Below the pieces are notes generated by a model. It did no database searches, had not been told where the DNA came from, and worked only from the letters and a program-made list of their open reading frames with translations. Shown here piece after piece: positions 12,717 through 27,700 of a DNA stretch of 64,000 bases (position 1 is its first letter; the number at the start of each line of letters is the position of its first letter). The position numbers and the translations under genes are program-made. Source of the DNA: Taxillus chinensis (lineage: Eukaryota; Streptophyta; Magnoliopsida; Santalales; Loranthaceae); NCBI GenBank assembly GCA_023512835.1, contig CM042086.1:6916299-6980298 (forward strand), given 5' to 3'.

Positions 12717-15700
12717 TCAGCATAGAAGTGCTGCTCGTTCAGTTATTTTAGATGGAGATGGGCAAGGATTAGAAACCTCTTCGGCACACTCACTACTACC
12801 ACTATTTTTAACCTCATCAGATTGAGCCATATCGACTTTCATGTCTGCCAAAAAAGGGCAGGCAGGAGTATCCCTTTTACGACATGTGTGGCACTTAAAC
12901 CCAATAAGACAATCAATGTTTTCCGCATTTAGTCCAAAAGCATCTCCATGAAACCACCCTGCACAAATTAGGAACATGATGGAAAGTAATATTATACACA
13001 AAATGCAGGTATATGAGGTTGTTACCCTTTCACCTAGTGAAATTCCCTGTAATCAGTATTCAAATCATTTTAAATGAACTAATAAGAAAAATAATAAAAT
13101 CAAGGGGTACCGAAGCATAGTTACCTCCACATATGTTGCAAGATATAAGAATCGATCTAGATGTAACTCTTGTTTCACCACAAAGACAGCATTGCGGCTG
13201 AGCACCTGAGCATTCAGATGAGTCGAGAAGTTTTTTCCTCTTAAATTGAATGACTCGTTCATCATTTGGCTTTCCAGATAAGAGAAGACCATTTAGCCAG
13301 TAAGTATGGCAACCTTGTGTTCTCTTCTTCCGCCAAGAAGCACCTTTTCTTGGTTTCCTGCGTGTCCTTTTGTTGGATTTAGGATGGCTCCCTTGATTGG
13401 ATTGGAGCAGGGCCCCTAGGTTGGATTTAATACGGTTTCCTTGGTTGGATTTAAGTTGTTTACCTTTCTTTCTCCTACCAGACGTTTTCTTTTGGACTGG
13501 TACATATTTAACATTCCTTGCTGAACGTCTTAGAGGTACACAGGCAGATACTTCCCCCTTCTTTCCTGACGCCAGTAGACGTCGATTTACACAAGCCTTT
13601 TTCTTCATTTTCAATTGCACAGACCGAGAATCTGTGGTAGCCCTTTTACTTTTCTGTGACTCTACTTTCCCTCTTCTACTATTGATCTTCAGATGCTGCC
13701 CAACCTGGAGGCATTTGTGGCACGTATATATACATTCAGCAGTGACAGACCCAGCAGACTTCCTGACATGTCTTTTGTGGAAAAATCCTGAATTTCAGAT
13801 CAATAATTAACAATTAGATATCAGGTTGATCGTGAACAGAACAAATCGTGAGTATAAAAAATAAAATAAAATAATACAGACCAGGATATTATTAAATCAA
13901 TTTAAAGTTCAAATAATATACTTCCGAGTACAAATTTTAAAATTCATACAATTGAGCCCACTAACCCCACTGATATTCTATATATACAAAATATTCTTAT
14001 TCAACGTAAATTTATTAACTGCTACCCATTTCACATTTTTTGAAAGGATTAGTGTCTTAAAAAAATTGTAGGATGTCAAAAAAGGAGGGGCAGGTGCCCT
14101 ATATGTTAGGAACCACGGTTCAGTTCAAATTATTAAGACAACTCATCACTCATTTTGACAAGGCCAGAATTAAGAAGTGATCATCCTGCACCATCCGAAA
14201 TAGATTAGTAGGCCAATAAAAAAACATTTAATCAGTGGCTGATCAATAGTTGTTGAAGTTAAGAGAATAGTTAAAAGTTGAGAAATTATGGGAAAGAGAA
14301 TAGTTAAAAGTTGAGAAAAACTCCCAAGGCTCTGAAAAGAACATATCTCAGTGTTTAAAAATGGCATTTTTGTTTGCGCAACTTCAGAATTTAGAAGCAA
14401 CACTTCAATCACAATTACTGCTTATCATTAACAAGGAACTGCAATTAAGAATTAACTGCTTACCATTGCAATAATGACAGCTCACAGCTTCACTGCAATT
14501 GAAGAAGCAGATGCAAAGTCAATAAGAATAAGACATTCAACTAAAACATAAATATATAATTTTAACAGAGCACGAATAGTACTTGCATGTGAATCACAAT
14601 ATGTAGAACACTAAAACAGATGTTAGACCACTTTTTTTCAAATCAAGAGGTGTAATCCTCAATTTTACAACTCTTACGATAGAGAAGTAGAATGCAACTT
14701 CAGAATTTAGAAGCACCACTTCAATAAAAATTACCGCATGTATTGATTTCCCAATCACATAAAACTCGATTCCACCCACGTGCAAGAGAAACCCAGTCCA
14801 AATTTGAAATAACATAAGAATAACAATTACACAGGGCAAAGCTTGAAAACTAAACACTCAACAAAGGATCAGAATATCCAAGATAATATAGAGAATAGTT
14901 GAAACTCAGGTCAAAAATACTTTCCCGCGGTCTAACTAACTTGGTAAGAAAAGGAGAAAGGAGCAAAGCTTGAAAACTAGACAGTCAACATAAAAGAGAA
15001 CAGTTGAAACTAACATAATTAAGTAACATACTCAGTGCTCATATCAATGAAACTTCGGAGGTAAAAAAACTAGTTGCACAAATGAAAGGAAGTTTCGAAT
15101 GTATTAAATCAAATTAAGTATTGATTAAGGCTTGAAATACATTGTGAGGCCAGAAAGATTTTAGACCTAGCTCCTCACACGATATTAAAATCGTTGTCAG
15201 GATATATCAACCCTCATGTGCAACTGAGTCGCAACTGAGGCAAATTGTTAAGGCCTGACATAGTGCGCAGAATAATATCATAATAGTTTACGCCATTGGT
15301 AAAACAAACAACTTTACTATAGAACTTATGGTGTCCGGTTGTGGGCCCAATGTAAATCAATCCTTAAGACTTTTTTTTTCTTTAATCTAAACTAGTACAA
15401 GATCATTTCAGTTTCTTATAATGTTACAAGCCATAGAAGTAATCTTGTAATCCTACATCTGAGACATCAGATTGCACAATGTGTAAAGAATTTGATGATA
15501 CTTAATATAATGAGCATTAACAGGCATCCCACCGTAATTGCATGCAACACATAACATTCAATTTATTACCTGATCAGGACATCCTTCTTACAATGTCCAC
15601 ATTTATAACTCTCAGATCCTTGGGCTCTTGAGAAAAGGTAAGAAAAATCCCTCTTCTTGGAAGGTTTCATTATCCTGCCATTCTTACCATGTTCTCCAGC

Positions 15701-18700
15701 AACCAACTTGGCTGACTGCCGCGCAATTCGTCTCTCCTCAAAAGATTTCAAAAGATTCAAGGGAACACGAGATTCTTCTAGCCAATATTTCTTCTTTTTG
15801 CAAGATTCTTCTTTAAGCAAGGATCCATATCTCAACACAGTATCAGGAATAATTCTTCTCTTGCCAAAATCAATAAGATACTTCTTCATTGATCCATCAA
15901 TGCATTTCCTACGGATTATAGCTTTCTTGAAGGATCTTATTGATTTTTTTGAGTCCTTGTCCAAAATAGGAAGGATGTGGGTACTTTCTATGTCATCCCA
16001 TCTTATGTTCAAATCGAAGTCTCTAACCTGAAATATTGACAAAAATGTTATATCAAGAACTTTAGCATGCATTCAATCCATAAATCAAGAATGCATCATT
16101 CATGCTGGAAGAAGAGTGAAATGAACAAGAAAATAAGTCCTTGGAGTTGGCTGATATACAGATAAGCCGATCATGGTCGAATATATTGCATAGATGCTTT
16201 CTGAATACAACCCTATTCACTTTAAAATAGAAATGCTAAAAGTCCAGTACCCCAAAGAACTTTAATGGGCCAAGAAATATGTCTTCATATTAACTGAAAA
16301 TTTGACATTTCCTTGAAAATCTAGCTACTACTAATTTTTTCAATGACAAATTATATAATCTGAGACCTCCATTAAGTCAATGTCCTTGGGCTTTATTTAT
16401 TGGCATGACAATCTTTAATCTTATAAGTAAAGCCAATGAATCAATTTTAGAAAAAACAAGTTTTAGGAATCTAAATTTATGGCTTTACAAAAACTGTACT
16501 AAAAACCAATAATACCGGATAGCTTAGCACTTTTGTTAGAAATATTAATATATTAATAACGTTAGTGCTTGTGGGTTTGGGTTGTATGTTTAGGAAAATA
16601 AATAATAACAAGTAAAATGTTATTACACTTAATGACCAACACATACTAGCCATAGAATATTTCAAGTACAGTGTTAATAATTCAGTGAAACGGAGATTTA
16701 TGATAAAGTCAACCACAAGATTAAAATCGGACGGCTTAAGTGAAAAAGTGCAATGAAATTTTATGTAACCATAATATCCCACTAAATTTACAAGAAAAGT
16801 TTTATATGACAACTTTTAGACCTTTTTTGTTATTTGGAACGGAGTATTGGTTAAGAAAAAACAGAAGCTCAATGTAACTGAGATATGAATGTTACAATGA
16901 AGGAGGAGTAAGACTTAGGATTGATAAGATTATATATGAAGATATTCATAGTGTTGTTTGGATAATTCCGATTAAAGATAAGATAAGAAAGAATCGCTTA
17001 CAATAATTTGGTTGTTTAAGACGTAGCAAATGGATACACCTGTTAGAAATGTGAAGAAGAATGACATTGAATAAGGTAAAATTAGAGGGAAGACCAAAAA
17101 TAAGTTAAATAAAGGTGATATAACAAAAGATATGAAATTATGAAATTTGAAATAAAAGATAGTGATTGATAAGAATATTAAAAAAAAAAAGAATTTACAT
17201 ATTTGATCAAAATTAAACTTGATGTATGTCTTGATTCATATAACCAATCTTGTATTATCAAGATAGGCTAATTGGTTTGGTTTGATTTGGTTTATGAGTT
17301 TAGACAACTGCTCATAGTTGTTAAAAGCAAATGCACACCCAAAACATCAAAGAGTCCTTGGTTTGATGCAAACTCTATCAAAACAAAGCACAATATGCAT
17401 AAAAATATATATACCACATTTTTGTAATCTCAAGACATTTATTTGCATATAAAATTTTAAAATTATTTCAATAAAAAAAAATAATTTTATTTTATGGAGT
17501 TGTTTATTTGCTTTCATTTTTGTTTCATGATTTTAACTTTATTAAAGTTAAATCTTAAATGCAGATTTAAATTCAAGATTAAAGAAAAAATTTGTGCATA
17601 ATTTTGACTTCATAACTAAAATTATAATTTAAAAAAAATGTGTTTGGAATATAGTTTTGGTTTTAAAACTTAAATAAAGTAATTTGAAAGAAAGAGGAGT
17701 GGTGAAAGAAAGAGAGAGTTGGAATTTGAATCCTCATTCAAATCATATGCATTAAACATGATTATTTTCGTTAGAGCCGGTGATTTTTTTAATTTGAATT
17801 CAAAAAAACAAATTGAGTTTTATGTACCAAACACCGCCTCATTATTATTAGTCATTATTGCAAATAAAAATAAGTGATTAAAGAAATAAGAATAAATTTT
17901 AAGAAAACATGCATTTGCGATTTTGGTTGTGGTGACGACTTCCGTAGCAAGGTGCTTTGATAGCCAAGATGATAGTAGGAAAAGACGAGGACGACAAAGA
18001 GGAGAGGATGAAGATGATGGAAGACGATAAAGGAGCCGAGGACGATAGATCAAAGATCGATGAAAATGATGGGAGGTTAGGACGACACTGACACTAAATT
18101 TGAATTTACTCATCGGATCTAAGGACAACACCATAGTCTTCAACTGATCACATCATAGCCAATGGTGACACCATAGTCAAGATGGAGGAGATCGACAAAC
18201 AAAAGGAACATATAAGAGCTTTTGAGATTAAGGATCGTAATTGAAATTAGGATCAAGATTGAGGAGATGATTGACAATCAAGAGGACACATTAAGAATCA
18301 CGACTGAAATTGGGCTTCATCTTTTCTCTTATGGTGTGATACTTAAAAGTATTTGTGATTTAAAAAAAAACGTGCTTGTCCTCATTTGGGAGCACATTTC
18401 ACTGCAATTGCAATTAGGCTAAAGTGAGGCGAAAGTGTGATTAAGAGCACACTTGTATATATCATTGGACTTTTTCCAATTGAGGTAATATCTATGTGCC
18501 TCGCCTTGCGTCAAGCCTAGGCGCACTTTTAATAACATGATTGAACAAGTAATCCCTATATATGCGTGTACTTTCTTGTTTTTTTTTTATTATTACATGC
18601 ACACGAGACTAGGATTATAAGTTTCGGTTTTTCGAAAGAGAATTTAACTTCATGCGACAACGGTTAGGCAAATGCATATATATACATATATCTTTTCTAT

Positions 18701-21700
18701 TCCCTTAGCTTCTATGAATAATACTAGTCATTAATAGTACTCAAAAACAATATCCCAAGCTCCTATAATTTTAATTTTTCAATAACCCAAAAGTTTGACT
18801 TTCGCTTTCTGGCATCACCTCCTCAAATGTCTTATTCAAGCTTCATCTTTTTCTCTTTTTTTTTACAAACATTGACCTTCATTTTCATTATGTATTATGG
18901 TCAACGGAGAAATAATATACAAAGTGAATGCCTTTTGAAGCAATTTACATATCACTCTATCATGTGAGTATTATCAACTAGATTAGTGTAGATCAATATG
19001 TTGATAAAGATAATGTGTTAGACTTATCATCATTGTATTTATAGACTTATCATATTTGAAGAATTATTACTAAATTCAAATAGTATTCAAAATGTAAGGA
19101 CATCATTTGTCTTATGCAATAAGATAAATTTATAACAAATTATGGCTTAATTTGGTAATGTGTATTTTTTAGAAGCTGTTTTTAACTGTGTTGGAAAAAT
19201 AAGCTGGTGTAAAAATAAACATATGAGTGTTTGATAAAATATAATTTTAAAAGTACTTTAAATTTTAAAATCAGTTAATAAGTGTTTGATAAATTAAAAA
19301 CAAAAGTAATATTAAGACATAAAAGATATAAATATCCTTTTTAATTATATTATAATTTAAAAAAATAACCCAACCCCCCTCTCCTTCCCATCACGCCGCA
19401 CCCCCGCCTCCCCATCCCCACCCATGTTAGCTCCCTTTGCTTACCCCCACCCCCCCGCCGGCCCCCTCTTCCATCCCCACCCCCCACCTCCTCATCCCAC
19501 CACCCCCATCTGCCAACCCTACCACGCAGACGCATGACATGAATCTGTTTGGGTTTAGGCTATTCCCTCCTTTACCCATATATAAAATTTGATTCACATG
19601 ATAGTTCCAAGTGGAAGAACCAAAGAACAAAGATGGCATCCTTTTTTATGTTTTTAAATCACTACATTTTAGTAACCAACAAACAAATTGTACAAGACTT
19701 AGTAAATTTTAAAATTTAAATATGTTTCAAGTCCATTGACACTGCCCGTTTTACATTGGTTTCAATAATGGTCCTAGCACCACTCTCCGGTTGCTCCTTT
19801 AGTTTCATTGGAACAGAAAAATCCCGCTCCCCTGCTCAAATTACAATAAGTCGATGTTGTATTGCTCCAGTTGATGTTAGTGCATCTATAACAGGGTCAA
19901 CCAAGCATCAATTGCGAGACAAAGGACTTGAATCGAACAAATCAGTCGAAACGAGAAGAGTAAGATGGACCGGATAACCGATTGGGCAGCGGATGGCAGA
20001 CGATTAACGATGCTAAGAGGCAGAGGCTGCAGACAAGGCGGGAGGAGGGAAAGGTGGAAAGAATGAAAGGACAATATTATCATTTTTATTTTTTAAAAAT
20101 TGCTTCCCTATAAAACAGTTCTTAAAGTAACCCTTAAACTGCTTCTGCTTTTAAGGAAGAAAAAAAACAAAAACCTTTTTTTTTAAATATTTTTTTAAAA
20201 TTTACCAAACACTGCATCTACTTATAAAATAAGCAGAAGTAGCCTCTCAACAGCAATTCCAAATTGGTCCTATACCAAGTCCATATACTCAAAGGAGCTT
20301 TTTATATCAATAATGAACTTTAAAGAGTATTAGAAATGTTAATATATTAAACATGTTAATGTTCATATATTTGTTTCACAGTCTAATTGGGTAACTCTAG
20401 ATTGAAGTGTGGATCAAGTAAAACAATCTATAACATCTTGTCTTCTTTCGACAATTGACATGGGTTGAGGCTTCACCACTTATAAAAATAAAAACAAAAC
20501 ATATATAAAAAGTATGTAGCATGATTAGCATCATATGTTGAATATGTTAATAAATTTAAAGTTAAAATTATTAATTTAACTAATTTCCCAATCTAATTTT
20601 TTGACTTTAATATTAATCAAGGCTATGTAAGATTTTCTATATTTGTTAAGAATTTCAATTTTCTTTAAAAAAATGGATTAATAAAAAATAATCAGGAATA
20701 ACTTTAGAGCTTTATAATATAAACAAAATATTACTAATTAACATTCCTTGTGATGGTGCATGCCTAGGCCAAGCACGTAGTTCTCTACCCAATTCAAATG
20801 TGTAGTTTGCTTAATTCATCCAAGTTATCATGTTTAGATTATTTGTTGCTATGTTTTTTTGTTTTTTTGTTTTTTTATTTTCTTTCATCATTCTCTTGAA
20901 CTATATGAATGGAATAGAATTAAAAAGAAAATAATTATACAACAATTAATTTGGTTGCAAACATGTTTCGAAGTTACGGTCACAGACGTCATCGCGTCTC
21001 GATCACAAACGTCGCGATCACGGATAACTCGGCGCACCTCGAGCGAAATATAAAATAATATTCAATTAAAAAATAAAAATTACCAAAAAAAATTAAAAAC
21101 AAACCATATCATCACATTAAAACCATAAAAACGGCAAAATAAATAATTTAAATTGTATGTTATGACTTCAAACATAAAAAAAATTCGCTAGAAAAAAAAC
21201 AACATAAAATAAATTTAATATTAAATTTACACCGTATTAAAATTTTTAAATTTAACTTATACTATATTAAATATTTTAAATTTACAGCATTAAATATTTT
21301 AAATTTAATTTATAGTGTAATAAATATTCTTAAATTTACATGTATTAAATATTTTTAACTTATTTTACAACGTATTAAGGCAGTCAGTAGGAATAAATTT
21401 AAAATAACATAAATGTTAATTTAAATATATTTTTACTAATTTTAAATATTAATAAATATAAAATAAAACACACCTGCAGTGCGCATGAGTCGAGTGTGTG
21501 TGAGCACAGGGGAAGAGGAAGAAAAATCGAGGAGATTTTGGCAATCGAAGCACAACGACGAAAAAGCAGATGCTCCAAAATCCGGCAATCAGTCGTGAGT
21601 TGGCACTCGATAAAGGTGTCGGCTGCAACTCAACAAACTACAGTCGGTGCAAAGCATGATGCATGTGGGAGGAAGAAGAGAAAGGCAAGAAGGATGGAAT

Positions 21701-24700
21701 TGATCAACTGTCAGCGTGAGGAATATAAAAAAACCAGGGAAAAAAGGAGTGAAAGAGTAAGAAAAGCAACGTACTGATAATTCTCGTTAATTTCAAACAA
21801 ATTTTTATCCGTGATGCAGCACATCGGTGCAACATCATTCATATTGTTTCATCTCGGCCGAAATCGCCAAGATAGAGAAGGAACGCAAGATTTTTGTACC
21901 ACGACTGGATCTCATACCAGTATCCTCCGATACCATGACATCTAATATATCTTGATCGCAAACGATACTTTGAACCATGATTACAAATCGCAATTAGTTT
22001 AACACCTATGAAAATTAAATAGAGTAAATGAATTTTGGTTTGAAATCTATTTAAATATAAATTGCCTTAATATACTATCTTCCCTTATGATTTTATTCAT
22101 TTTCTGGTAATTATTTCTTCACTATTTACTAGGTTAAAGCAATTATTACAAGAATTTTAAATTTTAGGGGTGAAAACTAAGGCAATGAAACCATAATAGT
22201 GGTTAAAAGCACGCTTAGGCACAAAGCAAGGCAAGGAGAATGGATCTCACCTCACACATAAAAAGCCAGCACCGTTGATCAGGTAGGTCAGGCGCACAGT
22301 GATGCATGTGTTTGCGCTATCTGAAGCTTCCATTGCAAGCCTGCAGCAATGGCCTCCCTAATTTCCAATTTCCAGTGAAGAGATTGAGTCGCAGGCTTGT
22401 GTCAACAGCAGACTTTCATGTTGATCTTGTCTTTTGACTCCAGCACGAATACTAACTCCGGTGTCAATCACTTCTGTATGCCCTAATGTGAATATTTGGC
22501 TTCATCGTCGCTCCACTTCATTACATCCATTGCGCTCCCTCTGTTCCCCTCTCCGTTCAATAATACCCATCAAACTTCCCTCTTTTTGCCACCAACCCTC
22601 TCTCCCTCCTACTTCAACCGATAGTCCATACGAAAAACGCAAGCTATAATCACCACAGGTGAATGTTGTAATTTATTTTTTATTTAAAACAATAAGGTTT
22701 TTTACATACATTCTATAAGATTTTTTATCTATATTCTAACTCCACTTTCTTCTCGTCTCATGCTTCAATGTCCATTATCAAATTTTTTATTTGAGTCTAC
22801 CATCTTTCTTTTATATTTTGCTTCTTTTCAACGTAGTCTCTTTAAAGAAATAATTGTTGTTAACTATTTTATTTGGTAAGAATTTGGAGGATAAATTGCT
22901 ACTTAATTTTTATAACTTACTACTCATTATATTGATAAGAATGTTTGATTTTTTTATAAGTAAAAAAAATTATTAGAAAAACAAGCACATGAAATGCACT
23001 AGGAACCAAAATACAATAGCTCTAAATGAGCAACCAAGAAAAAACAACTGCTCCGAATGAGCAGCCAACTTCAAGTATGAATCAAAAATACAAGAGAAAC
23101 AATAGCATACGTCCAATTCAGCAAAGAGCGAAATAAAATAAATTTAAGCCCCTCCATGGAGCTCTCACAATTTTCGAACAATCTCACAATCCGCTTATGC
23201 CAAAAGTTTCAAATAAGACAATGGAGAACAGCTTGCCAAAACACTGAATGTCTTCCCACACCCTCAAACCAACACGAAAGCAAAGCTACAACCCACATGA
23301 GACAATAGCACACCCAATGAAAACCAAACAACCACAGTACCATATCCCACAACCCCATGCAAAAGGTGATCCACCAACTCTGCCGACACCTTACACATAT
23401 AAGTTATAACACCAACTGAAAACCACCATACCACATCGCCACAAATTATCAACACTTAAAACCTTCCCAAGCACCATTGCCCAAGCAAAAAAGATCACTA
23501 TCAAAGGAAGCTTCACTTTCTAGATACTCCTCCAAAGAAAGCACCCATGCCTGGCAAGGGTAAGGACAAATAAGAAAAGCTTAACCTAAAAGCCTATCGC
23601 TCTATTAGGGCGCCAACACATCATATCAAGTGCTGAACTAAATGGCATAATTGAATACAACTCAAACAACGAGTAAAAAACTTCCATCTCCCAATCCTAA
23701 ATGAACCACGAGAAATACACCTCCCACTGTAATGATGAACCCTAGATAGAAAAAGAATCGGCCACAATGGATATGAATAAATTACAAAAAAGTGTGATAC
23801 TGCTCATGGTCCATTGATTTTATTATATTAATAAATTACAAAATGTGTAGTCCAATATAATAGTGCTTCGCTCTAAAGTATTCACTTTACATTTAAGCCC
23901 CAAGACCCTTTATAACTTCGGGTGTACTTGCGCTTTTAATATTATTGTATTACTTTTGCATAATTACATAAATCCTTTTTAAAATGTTTTAGAATATAAT
24001 ATACTGATTAAGTTTATATTCATTTAATTTGATTCTCTCTTAAGAAGTTATTTAGACATATTACATAAATTTTCAAAATTTTAAAATGTTTCCACTATGA
24101 GTGGCAAGAAGTCGTTCTCATGATCCATGAGGTCATAAGGCTAAACATGCCAGGGAGACTTTCAGGGTGGGACTTCCACAACTACACCACAGAAGCAGAA
24201 GAGAAAAAAATGAAAAAGCAAGAAGACAAACCTGGAAAGCAAGCTGCTCCACACTCGTTGATGACTCTACGGCAGCCCGCCATGTTACATATTTGCTTCT
24301 CTTTGCAATATCAGAGCTATCAGAGTATAGGATGCCCGGTATCTTTGAACACCCAGCTGCAGAATTTTAGACTTCAAGCAAATTCAGAATCTTTATTCAG
24401 TTGAGTAAAACCAAAAACAGAATGAACAGTAAACAGAATAAAACCACAGACCTTGTCGGCCAGCCCTAGAAGCAAGACACCGAGGCAAAACCTTCCAGCT
24501 AAACAATCGACGAGAAAGTCTACCACCTCTCCACCAAAATAAACCCAAACCGGTGGCAGCACTAGAAGGAGGATTAGATTCGAAGTCAGAATATCTGCCC
24601 CGCTTCCTGCTACGTGTACTGATAATAACATGAGAAGCTGAGCCCATTGCAGTACAAGAATCCACATATTTCAACCATTCATCAGAGAGAGCAGAACGAT

Positions 24701-27700
24701 GCAAATTTGACTCTAGCTGTGAGTTGCCATAAACATACATGAGTGCCAAAAATGAAATAACAAATTAAATCACGTAAAAATGATATTTTTAACTTAGCTA
24801 GCAATCTGGAATGTTGAAACAGGAAGAGCAACCAAACCAGTTTATGACAAACTAGAGTTGTTGAAATAGTAGCAGTAACTTCAGTCACTCCAACTAAAAA
24901 ACTAATAAGCACTCCAACAAAGTATTGCTTTAGGATTCTGGTCTTTGCAACTGGGAACAATTCCAGGTCAACTAATTTAGGTCTGCGTGAGATTGGTGAA
25001 TAAGTATATGAAAACTAGTCAGTATTTTGAAAATTAAGTGTGCTTAGTAGAGTAAAATACACATTTAAGCTTAAACCGATGCCATCAAAAATACTGTAAT
25101 GCAACTTCACCCTAGTTTGCATCATAATAAAAATTGAAATTGAAACCAATAAATTTAAACTACATTTTGACAAACTTGATGCCCAGATACAAGAGTTAAT
25201 TTAACAGTTTAAAAATTCACCCTAGGCTGCTATGTTTTAGACTTCCAGACATTGATTAAGTTGATGTCCCAAAAAAAAATATAACAATCAAAATCTGGGT
25301 TATAATATAAAGGAAAGATAACAGAGAATTAGTCCTCACTGTAAGCAAATGATGTTTCAAAGAACTAATATCAGGTGCATTTATAACGTTTTTGCTCCAA
25401 ATCTTTGTATAATGTGGATTCAACCATGGACCCAATATAAGCCCATGCAAACGACTTTCAATGGACAAGACATGACTGATAACATCAACAAGATGACCTT
25501 TCTTGTCACTCTTAACTTGAAAACCAACCACCCCATTTTTAGAACCTTCCATAATAGGCACTTGCTTGATCATCTTAACCAGGCAATCACTCTCAACATC
25601 AGGAACCCTGCAGGAGAAGCACCAACCACATTTCTCATTCCATGCATCCAGATTTATCTTCTCAAGGGTTAGCCAACCAAACCTGTTACATTTCCTGACA
25701 ATGATCTTTAGCTGTGCTGAAATTATTTCCTCAACCGACGCTACAGACTCATTTTTTATTTTATCTGCTGATTTATGCATCATCTCCTCAGCAACTGCTG
25801 AAGCTATAAGGCCAAATCTGTAACAGTTCACATAACTAGTTGCAAACTGCTCTAAAGAAAAGGCATCCTCTTTTGAGATTTTCGTAGATGAAACAAGAGA
25901 AGGAACCACAATTTCCACATTCCTTGCTTCTTTAATGTCCAAACTAGTAGATGATAAATTTCGTTGCTGAATCTCAGGTTGATTTGGATTTGAATAGTAG
26001 TGTGGATAATTCTGAAAGCATGTACCTATATGTGCAATTTCTGCTGACCCTTCAGAGCTTGTATATGGTTTTTCCATATCCATAGCATGGGTCACAGACA
26101 ACAAGTTAGCAGACTTTGAACCCTCAATACAAAGTTGACTGGAATTGCAAGTGATTGTAGAGATATGATCAGGTGTTCTCTCACCAGCAGTCTCGTCTTT
26201 AACTGCACAGGTCTCTGAACATGTGTGGATTTGCGAGTACAAATTAGCACTTCCAGCTAAATTAACTGGAATTTTCCAATGCTCGGATATTGCATTTAAA
26301 ATGCTACTATATTGAATATTTGATGACTTTAACACCTCAACAACCACCTTGACATCACTGCTCTGGTAATAGTGAAAAGAAGATTTCACATTACACAAAT
26401 CAGACCTGCAAAATCAGCATCAAATAAAATTAAAGGTTCGTTCAAAATAACCACATGGCTTCTAATTGATGACAAAGCCGAAGGACTAAAGAGTACACCA
26501 CTAAAAAAAAGGCTCTAAAACTTGAAATGAACAGAGGAAAATGATAAAAATATCCTCTAACAGTATATACACCTCATTGACCCCAATAAGCCATTATACC
26601 AAAGAAACACTTGTCTGGTCATTTTGTCTACTTCTTTTTAAGCAAAGAAGTGCTATCGTGCAACAATTAAACAACTTTGCAACAGCGCCCAGATACGTAC
26701 ACATTCCAGCACTGGTAGGCAACTTATGACCAAAAAAATGTTTTATACCAGTGGCGCTTTTAGAGTCGACAAGTCATTTTGAAGACATGAAAATTCTATT
26801 TTATGGTCTTCACCTAAGATCTTAAGTTGTACAGTAGTGACTTTCGACTATATATCAAGCCTTTACAGACCCCTTCATATATAGCCAGATTGCATGTGTC
26901 TCACAAACAATCAAGCTTTACCATAATTAAAAACAATAATTGAACCATGACTTTTGAGCAAGGATAGCCCGATTATCAGGTGAAAGAACAAGCTTTTAGA
27001 CTGTGCATCCACAATGCATATCAAGATTTAACAAACTAAACTATGGCTCAAGGGAAACAAACCCCAAATTATAAGGAGATAACCCTCTAAAATATATTGA
27101 AAAAAAGTGGAAGTCCATGATTTGGACGGCCAACTACAAGGTGATCAGCATAGTAACATATTGCCATGCATTCACACCTCAATCCAGGCTGCATGCTTGA
27201 AGTAATCAAGATAGTCACACATTGTCCATATGGCCAATGTAATAATGATATGCACTTATGTAGTCACTGTTAAAAGTAAATGATGATGAACAACGAAAAG
27301 CAGTGATAACAGTGATGGTAATAATAATGACAATATTTTAAATATAACTTTGTGCTTCATGTAACAAACTTACACCAATAGATAACCACAGCAACTAAAA
27401 TAATGATGACCAAGAGGGTCCACCCCAAGTAGCTCTGCTCCTCGAAGAAAATTTCGAGGCTTAATCTGCTTATTTTTGTCAATGACACACTCGGGACAGT
27501 ACCAATCCCCCTCAGGCAAAAGATCACTAGTAACTCCAACACATTTTGAATGATATGCGGCAGGGCAACCATCACAGCATATTAAGTTTCCATCCATCTT
27601 ACAAAGGCAGCATTCATCACTATTCCAGTCAGTGGTTTCATTAACAACCACATCCATCGAACAAGTACCACCTGAAACATCCAAAAAACCCTTCTTTTTC

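Noticed and set aside
15628..16031. Plus-strand frames of 62 and 124 codons
   Set aside because: These are mirror frames of exon 6 of the DDT/PHD gene, whose minus-strand translation has clear family similarity.
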